A stretch of DNA of 64,000 nucleotides from Prevotella sp. E2-28 (GCF_022024055.1 NZ_CP091788.1:1054001-1118000); one strand, 5' to 3'. Counted from the stretch's first letter, positions 1 to 10,019 are shown. The notes: generated by a model not told the origin, from the letters alone. Translations and numbers: made by a program.

Positions 1-2340
1 GTTGACCTCGCGGGCTTTCTCTACCAACTGCTTGGCAGCGCGCTCTACGGCCTGTGCCTGGAAGCCTTCAATCTCTTTCTTCATGGCATCGTGCTCGTCG
101 ATGTATTTCTTGATGACGCCCTGCAAATCCTTGGCGTTGTTGAAGAATGACTTCACGGTCTTGAGGGTGTCTTCAAGCAGATAGAGCAGTTCCTCGCACT
201 CGCTGCCTGTCTTGGCTTCGATACGACGGATACCTGCTGCAACGGAACTTTCTGAGATAATCTTGAACATGCCGATGCGACCTGTGCTGCTGGCGTGAAC
301 ACCACCACAGAACTCACAAGAAGGTCCGAAGCGGACTACACGCACCTTGTCGCCGTACTTCTCGCCGAAGAGGGCGATAGCACCGAGTTTCTTAGCTTCC
401 TCGAAAGGCATATCGCGATGTTCGTCGATATGGATGTCCTGACGAATCATATCGTTGACCATACGTTCTACCTCGCGCAACTGCTCGTCGGTCACCTTCT
501 CGAAGTGTGAGAAGTCGAAGCGCAGGGTGTCGGGGCTGACGAAGGAGCCCTTCTGCTCTACATGGTCGCCCAATACTTGCTTCAAAGCATAGTCGAGCAG
601 GTGGGTAGCGGTGTGGTTGGCTGCAGAGGCATTGCGCTTGTCGGTATCTACGCAAGCCATGAACTGTGCTGCGGGATCCTTTGGCAACTGCTTCACGATA
701 TGCACGCTCTGGTTGTTCTCGCGTTTGGTGTCAATGATTTCAATCGTCTCGTTCTCTGATACGAGTACGCCCTGATCGCCTACCTGACCACCCATCTCGC
801 CATAGAAAGGTGTGTTGTCGAGCACCAGTTCGTAGAACTCGTTCTTCTTCTGCGTCACCTTGCGGTAGCGCAGGATGTGACACTCGTATTCGGTATAGTC
901 GTAACCCACGAACTGCTGTTCGCCAACTGCCAGCTCTACCCAGTCGGAGTTCTCAACGGCTGCGGCATTGCGGGCACGGTCTTTCTGCTTCTGCATCTCG
1001 ACATTAAACTGCTCTTCGTTGACGGTGAAGCCGTTCTCACGACAAATCAGTTCGGTGAGGTCCAAGGGGAAGCCGTAGGTGTCGAACAGGCGGAAAGCCT
1101 GAACGCCGTCGAGTTCGGTCTTACCCTCTGCCTTGAGTTGCTCCATAGCCTTGTCGAGCATAGAGATACCTTTGTCGAGGGTGCGCAGGAATGAATCTTC
1201 CTCTTCCTTCATCACCTTGGCGATGAGGGTCTGCTGAGCCTTCAACTCGGGGAAGGCATCGCCCATTTCCTCTGTGAGGGTAGGCAGGAGTTTGTAAAGG
1301 AAGGCCTCTTTCTGACCCAGGAAGGTGTAGGCATAACGTACGGCGCGGCGAAGGATGCGGCGAATGACGTAGCCAGCCTTGGCATTTGAGGGCAACTGAC
1401 CATCGGCAATAGAGAAAGCAACTGCACGCAGGTGGTCAGCGCAGACGCGCATAGCCACGTTGATATCGTCCTGCTCCTTGGTGATGGGATTCTCAGTCTC
1501 TTCCTCGAAGGTGGTATATTTCAAGCCCGTAATCTGCTGCTCGGCCTTGATGATAGGCTGGAACACGTCGGTGTCGTAGTTAGAGTGCTTGCCCTGCAAC
1601 ATGCGAACCAAGCGCTCGAAACCCATACCAGTGTCAATCACGTTCATTGACAGGGGCTCCAGTGAGCCGTCAGCCTTACGGTTGAACTGCATGAACACGA
1701 TGTTCCAGATCTCGATAACCTGTGGGTCGTCCTGATTTACCAGTTCGCGACCGGTCTTGCCGCTGGCCTTGCGCTGCTCAGGGGTACGAGAATCAACGTG
1801 AATCTCTGAGCAGGGACCGCAGGGACCCGTGTCGCCCATCTCCCAGAAGTTATCGTGCTTGTTACCATTGATGATATGGTCGGCAGGCACGTGCTTTGAC
1901 CAGTATTTGGCAGCCTCGTCATCGCGGGGGATGTTTTCTTCGGGTGAACCCTCGAATACAGTAACGTACAAGTCTTCAGGATTCAACTTCAGTACATCCA
2001 CCAGGTATTCCCAAGCCATATCGATGGCACCCTCCTTGAAGTAGTCACCAAACGACCAGTTGCCCAGCATCTCGAACATGGTGTGGTGATAGGTGTCGTG
2101 ACCTACTTCCTCCAAGTCATTGTGCTTACCGCTGACGCGCAGACACTTCTGGGTGTCTGCACGGCGACGAGGCTCTGGGTCGCGGGTGCCCAAAATGATA
2201 TCTTTCCACTGGTTCATGCCGGCATTGGTAAACATCAATGTCGGGTCGTCCTTAATTACCATGGGTGCAGAGGGCACGATGGCATGCTGTTTTGACTCGA
2301 AAAACTGTTTGAACGAGTCACGAATTTCTTTTGCAGTCAT
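1..2340 (-). CDS. alaS: Alanyl-tRNA synthetase, C-terminal part cut by window edge
   Basis: Charges tRNA-Ala with alanine in the cytoplasm and edits mischarged Ser/Gly. The frame is open from the ATG at 2338-2340 to base 1, giving 780 codons; the family is usually about 870-880 residues, so the C-terminal end lies outside the window. The N-terminal class II catalytic core is recognisable ([10 protein letters not shown], then [10 protein letters not shown]). The editing-domain zinc ligands are visible as HTATH (His576, His580) and CEFCGGVH (Cys675, Cys678, His682). The start follows a TAnnTTTG promoter and is divergent from the MerR-type gene. No frameshift or unusual feature was seen in the part present. 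Confidence 0.97.
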   Translation of the reverse strand, partial: MTAKEIRDSFKQFFESKQHAIVPSAPMVIKDDPTLMFTNAGMNQWKDIILGTRDPEPRRRADTQKCLRVSGKHNDLEEVGHDTYHHTMFEMLGNWSFGDYFKEGAIDMAWEYLVDVLKLNPEDLYVTVFEGSPEENIPRDDEAAKYWSKHVPADHIINGNKHDNFWEMGDTGPCGPCSEIHVDSRTPEQRKASGKTGRELVNQDDPQVIEIWNIVFMQFNRKADGSLEPLSMNVIDTGMGFERLVRMLQGKHSNYDTDVFQPIIKAEQQITGLKYTTFEEETENPITKEQDDINVAMRVCADHLRAVAFSIADGQLPSNAKAGYVIRRILRRAVRYAYTFLGQKEAFLYKLLPTLTEEMGDAFPELKAQQTLIAKVMKEEEDSFLRTLDKGISMLDKAMEQLKAEGKTELDGVQAFRLFDTYGFPLDLTELICRENGFTVNEEQFNVEMQKQKDRARNAAAVENSDWVELAVGEQQFVGYDYTEYECHILRYRKVTQKKNEFYELVLDNTPFYGEMGGQVGDQGVLVSENETIEIIDTKRENNQSVHIVKQLPKDPAAQFMACVDTDKRNASAANHTATHLLDYALKQVLGDHVEQKGSFVSPDTLRFDFSHFEKVTDEQLREVERMVNDMIRQDIHIDEHRDMPFEEAKKLGAIALFGEKYGDKVRVVRFGPSCEFCGGVHASSTGRIGMFKIISESSVAAGIRRIEAKTGSECEELLYLLEDTLKTVKSFFNNAKDLQGVIKKYIDEHDAMKKEIEGFQAQAVERAAKQLVEKAREVN

Positions 2341-2372
2341 TATCAATGTTTGGTTATTTTCAATTTTGCGTG

Positions 2373-2380
2373 CAAAATTA
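2373..2380 (-). promoter_or_regulatory. Promoter -7 element for alaS
   Basis: Reads TAATTTTG on the minus strand, matching the Bacteroidota TAnnTTTG -7 box, 33 bases upstream of the alaS start. A second copy of the same octamer lies directly upstream (2381-2388), so either could be used. No clear -33 TTTG was found. Confidence 0.55.
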
Positions 2381-2424
2381 CAAAATTATTTCCGATAAAT
2401 GCCTATGAATTAGGAATTATTTCG

Positions 2425-2432
2425 TATCTTTG
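2425..2432 (+). promoter_or_regulatory. Promoter -7 element for MerR-type gene
   Basis: Reads TATCTTTG, matching TAnnTTTG, 31 bases before the ATG at 2464. It supports that ATG over the longer open frame beginning at 2350, which would start upstream of the promoter. Confidence 0.6.
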
Positions 2433-2463
2433 CAAACAAAATTTATACGAAAAGAGTAAGACT

Positions 2464-2814
2464 ATGGCATTGAACTTGAACAAGAACTTGAAACTCTACT
2501 ATTCCATTAAGGAAGTGGCAGAGATGTTTGACCTTAACGAGAGTACTTTGCGCTTCTGGGAAACAGAGTTCCCGTACCTGAAACCAAAGACGGCAGGTCC
2601 AAGTAAGGTGCGTCAATATACCGAGAAGGATATTGAGCAAATCAAGTTGATTCACAACCTGGTGAAGGTACGTGGATTTAAGTTGGCTGCTGCGAAGAAA
2701 ATAATTAACTCTAATCGTGATGGTGCAAATCGTAAGGCTGAAGTGCTGACACGCCTGATGTCTGTGCGTGATGATTTGCAAGCTCTGAAGAAGCAGCTTG
2801 ACGGGTTGCAGTAA
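2464..2814 (+). CDS. MerR-family transcriptional regulator
   Basis: Small DNA-binding regulator of 116 residues. The MerR winged-helix signature is clear: YYSIKEVAEMFDLNESTLRFWE (helix-turn-helix, about residues 11-32), then RQYTEKDIEQIKLIHNLV and a C-terminal helix that should form the dimer coiled coil. There is no effector-binding domain or metal-binding cysteine set, so the ligand cannot be predicted. Similar short MerR proteins sit near alaS in other Bacteroidales, but the target is unknown to me. The frame is open from 2350; I chose 2464 because the promoter lies between the two and because MALNLNKN precedes the HTH directly. Confidence 0.9.
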   Translation: MALNLNKNLKLYYSIKEVAEMFDLNESTLRFWETEFPYLKPKTAGPSKVRQYTEKDIEQIKLIHNLVKVRGFKLAAAKKIINSNRDGANRKAEVLTRLMSVRDDLQALKKQLDGLQ

Positions 2815-2838
2815 ATTCGATAGTCTTAGCAATAAAAA

Positions 2839-2866
2839 AAATGGCGCCTGTTCAAGGGCGCCATTT
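2839..2866 (-). terminator. Terminator hairpin overlapping the pectinesterase stop codon
   Basis: Inverted repeat AAATGGCGCC / GGCGCCATTT with an 8-base loop (2849-2856). On the minus strand it is followed by a T run (2834-2840 read as T7), the layout of an intrinsic terminator for the minus-strand operon. The pectinesterase stop codon (2852-2854) falls in the loop and its last codons form one arm. The plus strand lacks a T run after the hairpin, so it should end the MerR transcript poorly. Confidence 0.8.
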
Positions 2867-3865
2867 GTCTTCTCTGGAGAATACCTTTTCCAGTGTTATT
2901 TCTTTTGCCTCTTTCTTTGTGAGCTGTCGGCTCCAAGATACGCGTTTGTCGATAGTAGCGCCTTCACCGATATTTTCATACTCCATATAGCGGGCTGTCT
3001 GTTCGCGTTCTTTCTGCCAGTGATGCCATCCCTCGGGACGAATCTGTTTGGGTAACGTGCAATGCATGAACAGTGTGTAACCGTAATCGCGCCAAGGGCG
3101 TCCTAGGTAAACCTTCGTTACATTATCAGCAGTAGTTATAGTACATTGGTTGAAGATATAGCCGAAGGGGATGTGCTTTGGCGTTGAGGCTGCGGTGATA
3201 TAGCTGTTTGCCTTGCAATGAATGGTACACTGCTCGAACCAAGCGGTTGAAGGACCGAAAATGAAATCTGTGGTGCCCTCTATATAGCAGTGGTCAAAGA
3301 ATAGGCGGGTTCCTTCCATGCCTGTATAGACGGTGTCCTGATGACCAAGGAAACGACAGTTGGTGAAGGTCAGGCAATCGCCCTGCGTATGCAGTGCTAC
3401 GGCCTGTCCTAAACGGGCGGCGTTGTTCTCGATAGTGAGGTTCTTGAAGGTGATGTGGTTGGCATCGACCCTGACGGTGAACGTGCGGAAGGTGCCGATG
3501 GTAGGCTTCTTACTGTCGCCTGTTACCGCCTGACTGATAGCCATAGGCCATGTGCCTTGATTTATCTGAATATTGGCGTGGTCGTCATAGGTGATGATGG
3601 TCTCATCGCGACTCTCACCACAGAGCTCAATGTTTTGTACCCATTGTGGAATAATGAGTTTTTCTTTGTAGGTGCCCTTCTTAATGTAGATAACTTTGTG
3701 ATAATCCATGAAGGCACGACAGACCTCAATGGCATCGGTAACGGTGCGAAACTGGCCTGTGCCGTCGCGTGCCACCACGATAGTGTCTGGGTTGTCATAA
3801 GACGAAGCAGCATAAGTGGTGCTCACGAGTAGTGTGCAGATAGTAGTTAGCAGTAGTTTCTTCAT
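2852..3865 (-). CDS. Pectin methylesterase, carbohydrate esterase family 8
   Basis: Removes methyl esters from homogalacturonan. It is 337 residues with a signal peptide (MKKLLLTTICTLLVSTTYAA), so it is exported to the periplasm or surface. The right-handed beta-helix family signature is present: QAVALHTQGD, the GHQDTVYTG segment with its catalytic Asp, the DFIFG segment with the second Asp, and LGRPWRDYG with the substrate-binding Arg/Trp. It starts 5 bases after the rsh stop, at the end of a housekeeping cluster, an unusual place for a pectinase. It is probably co-transcribed with rsh, and it ends in a terminator. It could work with the GH28-GH43 protein encoded at 40658. Confidence 0.93.
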   Translation of the reverse strand: MKKLLLTTICTLLVSTTYAASSYDNPDTIVVARDGTGQFRTVTDAIEVCRAFMDYHKVIYIKKGTYKEKLIIPQWVQNIELCGESRDETIITYDDHANIQINQGTWPMAISQAVTGDSKKPTIGTFRTFTVRVDANHITFKNLTIENNAARLGQAVALHTQGDCLTFTNCRFLGHQDTVYTGMEGTRLFFDHCYIEGTTDFIFGPSTAWFEQCTIHCKANSYITAASTPKHIPFGYIFNQCTITTADNVTKVYLGRPWRDYGYTLFMHCTLPKQIRPEGWHHWQKEREQTARYMEYENIGEGATIDKRVSWSRQLTKKEAKEITLEKVFSREDKWRP

Positions 3866-3870
3866 ATTTT

Positions 3871-6165
3871 TTACATAATCTGTGAAATCTCTTTCAGGTC
3901 GTCAACCTCTTTTAGTCGATCAATGATTTCTGCTACATCGTCGCGGTCATGAACGCGCAAGTCAATGATACCGTCGAAGATGCCGTCCTCGGTGGTAAAT
4001 GTCAGCTTGCGAATATCAACGCTCAACTGGTTAGATATAATAGTCGTAACCTCGTTGACTAGTCCTCGGCGGTCAATGCCTCCCAAACGTATTGTTGCGT
4101 CGAAGAACATCTTCTTATGCATATCCCATTTTACGTCAAGAATACGATTACCATAACTGGCTTTTAGCTTGTTGGCAATTGTACAGGTGCGTTTATGGAT
4201 TTCAATGCGATTGTTATTGTCGATATAGCCTAAAGTGTCATCGCCTGGTATAGGGTGGCAACAGTCGGGGAACAGGTATTGGTGGATGTTGTCCTCGTTG
4301 ATATAGATTGGCTTTTTCTTGTTGAACTTTTCGGGTACGATGAACAATTCTGTCTTTTCCTTTTTCTCTTCCTCTTTTTTGGCTTTGACAAAGGGAACGA
4401 ATTTACGCCATCCGCCACCATTATTATCATTTTTCTTTTTGTTCTTACCTTTTAGCTCGTCAATATCTTTCTCGCCGAGAATAAAGGTGTTGTCTCCAAG
4501 TCCCTGATAGAGTTCCTCGCGACGTGTGACATCAAACATCTTACACAGACGGTCGATGACGGCGGGCGACAATTCAACGTTGTATTTCGCCAGCCATGTC
4601 TCCAGTTTGTCTTCTCCCTTCTTCTGGATATCGCGGTTAGCACGGCGCAGGATAGCCTCAATCTTAGCCTTTGCCTTTGCCGTAGTCACAAAGTTAATCC
4701 ACGAGGGCTGCACGTGATGCGACTTTGATGTCAGGATTTCCACCTGATCACCACTGGCCAATCGGTGGCTTAGTGGAACCAACTTATGGTTCACTTTTGC
4801 ACCGATACAGTGAGAACCTAAGAAGGTATGAATAGAGAATGCAAAGTCGAGCACGGTACTATCGGCAGGCATCGTTTTGATTTCACCTTTAGGCGTGAAT
4901 ACAAATATCTCGCTGGCAAAGAGGTTCAACTTGATAGCGTCGAGGAAGTCCATAGCGTCGGGCTGAGGATCATCCAGAATCTCCTTGATGGTGCGAAGCC
5001 ATTCGTTGAGCTCATTCTCGTCTTCAGAAATCTGTCCATCCTCACTGCTACCTTCCTTGTACTTCCAGTGGGCAGCCAATCCCTGTTCGGCAATCTCGTT
5101 CATGCGGTCAGAGCGAATCTGAACCTCAATCCAATGTCCCTGTTTTGACATCAGTGTGACGTGAAGTGCCTGGTAGCCGTTAGCCTTCGGCTGGTTCAGC
5201 CAGTCGCGAATACGATCAGGATTCTTCTTATAAATCTTAGTCAGCGCAACGTAAATGTTAAAGCATTCGTTGATTTCCTCATCACGTACTTTGGGCGTGA
5301 AGATAATGCGTACTGCTAAAATGTCATAGATTTCGTCAAAAGATACGTGTTTCTTCTGCATCTTATTCCAGATGGAGTAGGGAGTTTTTACACGTTCCTT
5401 AATTTCATATTGGAAACCCATCTTCTGAAGGGCAGCCTCAATAGGTTGCGTGAACTCGTCGAACGACTGGTGACGTGATAAACGGGTCTCCTCCAGTTTG
5501 CGCTCGATGAATGCATATTCCTCAGGATGCTCGAACTTGAAACTCAGGTTCTCAAGTTCTGACTTAATCTTGTAAAGACCCAAACGGTGAGCCAATGGCG
5601 CATACAGGTAGAGAGTTTCACCTGCAATCTTATACTGCTTGTTGGCTGGCTGAGAGTCGAGCGTACGCATGTTATGCAGACGGTCGGCAATCTTAATCAG
5701 GATAACACGGATGTCCTCGCTCATGGTGAGCAGCAACTTCTTGAAGTTTTCTGCCTGAGCAGATGCCTGTTCGCCAAAGATGCCTCCGCTGATTTTTGTC
5801 AGTCCGTCAACAATCTGTGCAATCTTAGGACCGAACATGTTCTCGATATCCTCAACCGTGTAGTCGGTATCCTCTACAACATCGTGGAGCAAGGCAGAGC
5901 AGATACTGGTAGAGCCAAGCCCTATTTCCGAGCACACAATCTGTGCAACGGCAATGGGGTGCATGATATATGGCTCGCCAGAAAGTCGTCTAACACCTTT
6001 ATGAGCCTGACGGGCAAAGTTGAATGCCTTTCCTATCAGGTCAACCTTTTTACGATGGCGCGATTTCAGATAGTCGTTGATAAGTTTATCATACGCCTCG
6101 TTAATCAGTTTGTTATCAGCGGCCTCTTGTTCCTGTTCTTGTAATTTCAGCTCTTCGTCTGTCAT
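3871..6165 (-). CDS. rsh: Bifunctional (p)ppGpp synthetase/hydrolase, RelA/SpoT homologue
   Basis: Makes and degrades the stringent-response alarmone. The 764-residue length and domain order are those of long RSH proteins: HD hydrolase domain (His55, His69, HD at 94-95 in LLHDVVEDTDY, then ADRLHNMRT), synthetase domain (RVKTPYSIWNKM, LAVRIIF, KANGYQALHVT), TGS domain (FVFTPKGEIKTMPADSTVLD), a lysine-rich linker (KGKNKKKN) and a C-terminal ACT domain. The intact HD motif suggests that hydrolysis is functional. It lies downstream of mltD, separated by 39 bases, in a gene order (parA-parB-DUF5683-mltD-rsh) that recurs in Bacteroidales. Confidence 0.96.
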   Translation of the reverse strand: MTDEELKLQEQEQEAADNKLINEAYDKLINDYLKSRHRKKVDLIGKAFNFARQAHKGVRRLSGEPYIMHPIAVAQIVCSEIGLGSTSICSALLHDVVEDTDYTVEDIENMFGPKIAQIVDGLTKISGGIFGEQASAQAENFKKLLLTMSEDIRVILIKIADRLHNMRTLDSQPANKQYKIAGETLYLYAPLAHRLGLYKIKSELENLSFKFEHPEEYAFIERKLEETRLSRHQSFDEFTQPIEAALQKMGFQYEIKERVKTPYSIWNKMQKKHVSFDEIYDILAVRIIFTPKVRDEEINECFNIYVALTKIYKKNPDRIRDWLNQPKANGYQALHVTLMSKQGHWIEVQIRSDRMNEIAEQGLAAHWKYKEGSSEDGQISEDENELNEWLRTIKEILDDPQPDAMDFLDAIKLNLFASEIFVFTPKGEIKTMPADSTVLDFAFSIHTFLGSHCIGAKVNHKLVPLSHRLASGDQVEILTSKSHHVQPSWINFVTTAKAKAKIEAILRRANRDIQKKGEDKLETWLAKYNVELSPAVIDRLCKMFDVTRREELYQGLGDNTFILGEKDIDELKGKNKKKNDNNGGGWRKFVPFVKAKKEEEKKEKTELFIVPEKFNKKKPIYINEDNIHQYLFPDCCHPIPGDDTLGYIDNNNRIEIHKRTCTIANKLKASYGNRILDVKWDMHKKMFFDATIRLGGIDRRGLVNEVTTIISNQLSVDIRKLTFTTEDGIFDGIIDLRVHDRDDVAEIIDRLKEVDDLKEISQIM

Positions 6166-6204
6166 AGCTGTCCTCCTAATAGAATTATTAAGTAATTATC
6201 ATGT

Positions 6205-7551
6205 TTATCGCACTCTCAGACTTTGTCCGGCACGGATGTTATTGTTCTTCAGACCGTTCAGTTTCTTGAGTTTGTTGACTGTCGTGCCATATTTTTTTGC
6301 AATGGCTCCCAAGTTGTCTCCAGAACGGATACTGTGGTATTTCGCGTTTTTGCTGTTCTTGCTTCTTTTGCTCTTCCTGTCAGATGCAGAACCTTTCTTT
6401 GATGCAACTTCCTCTACAATCACCTCCATGCGTTTTTGCGTGCCTGATTCTGTTGCGTAGATAGAATCCTGATTATCTATGAAAAGCGAGATGTCATTGA
6501 TAGGTAGGCGGATGGGCGATGGTGCTGTGGCACCAGGTACGATGTCGCGTCTGTAGGCGGGATTCAGAGCTCTAATCATAGCGATGTCAAGTCCGCAGAC
6601 ATCTGCTATCTGACTAAAGTTGACGTTGCGGTCCACGATGACAGTATCAGTCTTCATGGGCAGTTCGCTCTTCATGGGACAGATGTTGTGCTCGCAGTAG
6701 TAATTCATCACATAGTTTGCAGCAATAAAAGCGGGTACATAGCCTCGCGTTTCTCTTGGCAGATAAGGATAGATTTTCCAGTAGTCTTTTTCGCCACCAG
6801 AGCGTCTGATAGCCTTGTTGATATTCTCAGGGCCGCAGTTGTAAGCGGCAATCACCAAGTTCCAATCGCCAAATATACCATAGAGGTCACGTAGATAGCG
6901 GGCTGCGGCATACGAAGCCTTCACGGGGTCACGGCGTTCATCTACCAAACTGTTTACGTTCAGTCCGTAGGCTTTACCTGTAGGAAGCATGAATTGCCAC
7001 AAGCCTGTAGCTCCTACACGTGAAACAGCAGTGGGATTCAATGCCGATTCAATGACTGGTAGGTATTTCAGTTCCAATGGGAGCTGATAAAGATCGAGTG
7101 CTTCTTCGAAGATTGGCATATAGAAATTCGCTGCTCCAAGGAAATAACTCACTGACCGTCTCATACGTTCCGTATATCTGTCGATACATGACTGTACCAC
7201 CTCATTATAAGGCATCTCCATGATGGTAGGCATACGGTGCAAACGATCGATATACACCTCTTTATCATAGGTGACATTCTCATTCTTCATCTGACAGTCG
7301 TTGTCAACTGAGAGATAAGTCTTCGACATATATTGACTCATTAGGCTGTCCATATTGTAGGTCATTGCCTCAGGGAAGTCAATCTCCTCTTTGTTGCCCA
7401 TTTCGTCAACAACGTCAATCTCGTCGTCAGCATCATCTTCGTCAACAACAATCTGTGCATGACTGGTCAGAGGTAGTACGGCCAAGCATAGGGGCAGTGA
7501 CCATTTTACGGTGTTACCAAACAATTTTGTCATATATGTCTTAATCATCAT
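6205..7551 (-). CDS. mltD: Membrane-bound lytic transglycosylase with LysM domain (MltD type)
   Basis: Cleaves peptidoglycan glycan strands in the periplasm to give anhydro-muropeptides. It is 448 residues: a signal peptide (LCLAVLPLTSHAQ), an acidic stretch after it, an SLT domain with the catalytic Glu168 in VIESALNP, followed by GATGLWQFM and AAYNCGPENI, and a C-terminal LysM repeat (YHSIRSGDNLGAIAKKYG). E. coli MltD has more LysM repeats; one is seen here. There are two possible starts, ATG at 7551 and the in-frame ATG of MTKLFGN six codons later. It follows the DUF5683 gene by 18 bases. Confidence 0.92.
   Translation of the reverse strand: MMIKTYMTKLFGNTVKWSLPLCLAVLPLTSHAQIVVDEDDADDEIDVVDEMGNKEEIDFPEAMTYNMDSLMSQYMSKTYLSVDNDCQMKNENVTYDKEVYIDRLHRMPTIMEMPYNEVVQSCIDRYTERMRRSVSYFLGAANFYMPIFEEALDLYQLPLELKYLPVIESALNPTAVSRVGATGLWQFMLPTGKAYGLNVNSLVDERRDPVKASYAAARYLRDLYGIFGDWNLVIAAYNCGPENINKAIRRSGGEKDYWKIYPYLPRETRGYVPAFIAANYVMNYYCEHNICPMKSELPMKTDTVIVDRNVNFSQIADVCGLDIAMIRALNPAYRRDIVPGATAPSPIRLPINDISLFIDNQDSIYATESGTQKRMEVIVEEVASKKGSASDRKSKRSKNSKNAKYHSIRSGDNLGAIAKKYGTTVNKLKKLNGLKNNNIRAGQSLRVR
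7012..7027 (+). promoter_or_regulatory. parS-like sequence inside mltD
   Basis: TCCTACACGTGAAACA matches 13 of 16 positions of the widespread parS consensus TGTTTCACGTGAAACA, with the eleven-base core CACGTGAAACA exact. It lies in coding sequence about 2-3 kb from parAB, a usual distance for chromosomal parS, but one site at this match level could be chance. Confidence 0.35.
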
Positions 7552-7569
7552 TCTGCTTTTATGTTTTCT

Positions 7570-8283
7570 TTAAAAATTAATACTGCAGTTAACTCCTAGT
7601 GATGTGGCATACAATGGATTAGCTGATAATTTGTTGCCAATCACGGTGGGACGTACCTTGAGGCTCAAATCTTTAGAGATATCAAACGATGAGAGTTCTG
7701 CGTCTACATAAGCGTCAATAACTGATACGGCATAGACTCCCAGCATACAGAAGAAACTCAAATCGCGCCAACGGCGGTATTTGTCCTTTCGACTTTTGAA
7801 AATCTGTTTGTAGCGCTCTTCGTTCGTTGAGTTGATTTGTCGCCCTAGGTGGAGGAATTTGTTATAACTGGCTGTCCCTGGGTCATCGTCCATGATGTCT
7901 AGATAGGCCTGCGAATAGTCCTTATACATCATGTTGTTCCACATCATGGCATAGATACATCCCACGAATCCGCCATAGACAATGGGCAGTTTCCAGTATT
8001 TCCGGTTGTAAATCTGTCCGCCGCCAGGTATGACTAATGCCAGCCATAATGCACGCTGTGGGTCTGGGCGCCATGTATCCCAGTCGCGTTCCATCTTCAG
8101 CGGTGCTTCCTTCTTGACAAATGTAAGTTTCCCGTATTCCAGCGAATCCTCAATGATGACGGTATCCATAGGCATAGCCTCATACATGGAATCGATAGCC
8201 ATCACGATAGAATCGGGGAGAACTGTCTGCGCAGAGACGGAAAAAGGTAAAGAGGTAAAGAGGCAAAAAAGTATATACTTCAT
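7570..8283 (-). CDS. DUF5683 family protein
   Basis: Function unknown; the family is common in Bacteroidota beside parAB and mltD. The protein is 237 residues from the ATG at 8281-8283. It has a signal-like N-terminus (MKYILFCLFTSLPFSVSAQ), a charged middle, then the family hallmark WRPDPQRALWLALVIPGGG followed by QIYNRKYWKLPIVYGG, and two hydrophobic segments (FVGCIYAMMW and LSFFCMLGVYAVSVIDAYVDA) that look membrane-embedded. A longer frame begins at 8322, but the signal peptide favours 8283. The gene context suggests an envelope role linked to division or peptidoglycan; that is inference. Confidence 0.85.
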   Translation of the reverse strand: MKYILFCLFTSLPFSVSAQTVLPDSIVMAIDSMYEAMPMDTVIIEDSLEYGKLTFVKKEAPLKMERDWDTWRPDPQRALWLALVIPGGGQIYNRKYWKLPIVYGGFVGCIYAMMWNNMMYKDYSQAYLDIMDDDPGTASYNKFLHLGRQINSTNEERYKQIFKSRKDKYRRWRDLSFFCMLGVYAVSVIDAYVDAELSSFDISKDLSLKVRPTVIGNKLSANPLYATSLGVNCSINF

Positions 8284-8336
8284 TGTCTGTTTGTTCCTTT
8301 TATTTACCTTTATAATATTCATAGTACCCTCTTTTG

Positions 8337-9251
8337 CTATTTCTCCAACAAACTCATGATGCGGTTCAGGTCTTCCTCGTTGGCAAAGGCAATGCTGATT
8401 TTACCGCTACCTTTGGGTGAGCAAGTCAGTTGTACCTTAGTATGAAGAATTTCCGTGAGTCGGTTCTTATGTTCATTTAAGTTTGTTGACAATGGTGTCC
8501 TAGTGGTGATGCGTTTACGAACAGACTGTACGTCTTCACCGCTTTTCAGTGCTTGAACCATTTCTTCCACCTTGCGTACAGAATACTGATTTTTCTGTAC
8601 ATCTTTAAATAACTTTAGCTGAAGCGATGGTGATTCCAGTGATAGTAGGGCACGTGCATGTCCCATATCAATCTCACGGTTTTTTAGTGCCATCTGTATC
8701 TGTGCGGGCAGTTTCAGAAGACGCATATAGTTGGTTACAGCCGTACGGCTTTTGCCTACACGCTCAGAAATCTTTTCTTGTGTCATACCGCTGGTCTCTG
8801 CCAAATGCTCATAGGCCAGCGCTATTTCGATGGCGTTCAAATCTTCACGCTGTATGTTCTCTACTAGTGCCAGCTCCATGACACTTTCATCGTTGGCTGT
8901 GCGGATATAAGCTGGTATTGTTGTCAATCCTGCTATCTGCGATGCCCTCCATCGGCGTTCACCAGCAATAATCTGGTAATGGTTCTCGCTGACTTGACGC
9001 AGCGTGATAGGAGCGATGATACCCATGTTTTGTATGCTTGCTGCCAGTTCCTGCATAGCTGTCTCGTCGAATTCACGACGGGGCTGGTCAGGATTTGGTT
9101 CAATTTGTTCTATGGGAATCTCGTTCAGGTTTGATGAACCTTGCGTCTTCACATCGCTTGTGTCTATCAGGGCGTCTAATCCACGTCCTGTGCTAATCTC
9201 GTCTAGGCCTCTGCCCAGCACGCTTTTGTCGAATTTCTTTCTAACAGCCAT
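8337..9251 (-). CDS. parB: Chromosome partitioning protein ParB
   Basis: CTP-dependent DNA clamp that loads at parS and spreads to aid origin segregation. It has 304 residues. The ParB/Sulfiredoxin-type N-domain holds IPIEQIEPNPDQPR and the GERRWRA motif (CTP binding); the HTH centre is MTQEKISERVGKSRTAVTN, followed by a C-terminal dimerisation domain. It starts 3 bases after the parA stop. Length and motifs are those of chromosomal ParB rather than plasmid ParB. Confidence 0.96.
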   Translation of the reverse strand: MAVRKKFDKSVLGRGLDEISTGRGLDALIDTSDVKTQGSSNLNEIPIEQIEPNPDQPRREFDETAMQELAASIQNMGIIAPITLRQVSENHYQIIAGERRWRASQIAGLTTIPAYIRTANDESVMELALVENIQREDLNAIEIALAYEHLAETSGMTQEKISERVGKSRTAVTNYMRLLKLPAQIQMALKNREIDMGHARALLSLESPSLQLKLFKDVQKNQYSVRKVEEMVQALKSGEDVQSVRKRITTRTPLSTNLNEHKNRLTEILHTKVQLTCSPKGSGKISIAFANEEDLNRIMSLLEK

Positions 9252-9254
9252 AAT

Positions 9255-10019
9255 TTATTTGTTCTTGCTGATGATTTCCTTGGCTAATGCCAAATGGTTC
9301 TTGCTTCCGGTTGAATCGGCATCGTAGAGAATTACGGGCAAACCGTGCGAAGGACTCTCCGACAGTTTGACATTACGCTGGATAACGGTTTTGAATACCA
9401 GTTCCTGGAAATGGCGTTTTACCTCGTCGTAAATCTGGTTGGCCAGGCGTAGACGAGAGTCATACATTGTCAGCAGGAATCCCTCGATTTCCAATTTTGT
9501 ATTTAGTTTCGATTTGATAATCTTAATGGTATTGAGCAGTTTTGAGATGCCTTCAAGTGCAAAATACTCACACTGCACGGGGATAATAACGGAATCGGCG
9601 GCAGTTAGGGCATTTACAGTGATAAGACCCAGTGAAGGCGAGCAGTCAATCAAAATATAGTCATATTCATCGCGAATGGGGTCGAGCAGTTTTTTAATCA
9701 CACGCTCGCGGTTATCCAGGTTCAGCATCTCAATCTCAGCACCAACCAAGTCGATGTGGCTGGGGATGATGTCCAGTCCTTCGATATCGGTAGTATAGAT
9801 TGCTTCGCGTACATCTGTATGATTGATGATACATTCATAGAGTGAACAGTCAACCTCTTTCAGGTCAACTCCCAATCCGCTTGACGCGTTTGCCTGTGGG
9901 TCGGCATCAACCACCAGCACACTCTTCTCCAGTGTAGCCAGCGATGCTGCCAGGTTAATAGTCGTCGTGGTCTTTCCCACGCCTCCTTTTTGGTTTGCAA
10001 GTGCAATAATTTTTCCCAT
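9255..10019 (-). CDS. parA: Chromosome partitioning ATPase ParA (Soj)
   Basis: Walker-type ATPase that acts with ParB in origin segregation. It has 254 residues from the ATG at 10017-10019. Deviant Walker A KGGVGKTTTT follows directly after MGKIIALANQ; the Walker A' DADPQANAS and Walker B ILIDCSPSLG are present. The open frame extends to 10088, but that start would lie upstream of the promoter and the family begins at MGKI. It heads the minus-strand cluster. Confidence 0.96.
   Translation of the reverse strand: MGKIIALANQKGGVGKTTTTINLAASLATLEKSVLVVDADPQANASSGLGVDLKEVDCSLYECIINHTDVREAIYTTDIEGLDIIPSHIDLVGAEIEMLNLDNRERVIKKLLDPIRDEYDYILIDCSPSLGLITVNALTAADSVIIPVQCEYFALEGISKLLNTIKIIKSKLNTKLEIEGFLLTMYDSRLRLANQIYDEVKRHFQELVFKTVIQRNVKLSESPSHGLPVILYDADSTGSKNHLALAKEIISKNK

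Noticed and set aside
5587..6144. 185-residue open frame on the plus strand
   Set aside because: Antisense shadow of the rsh N-terminal HD domain.
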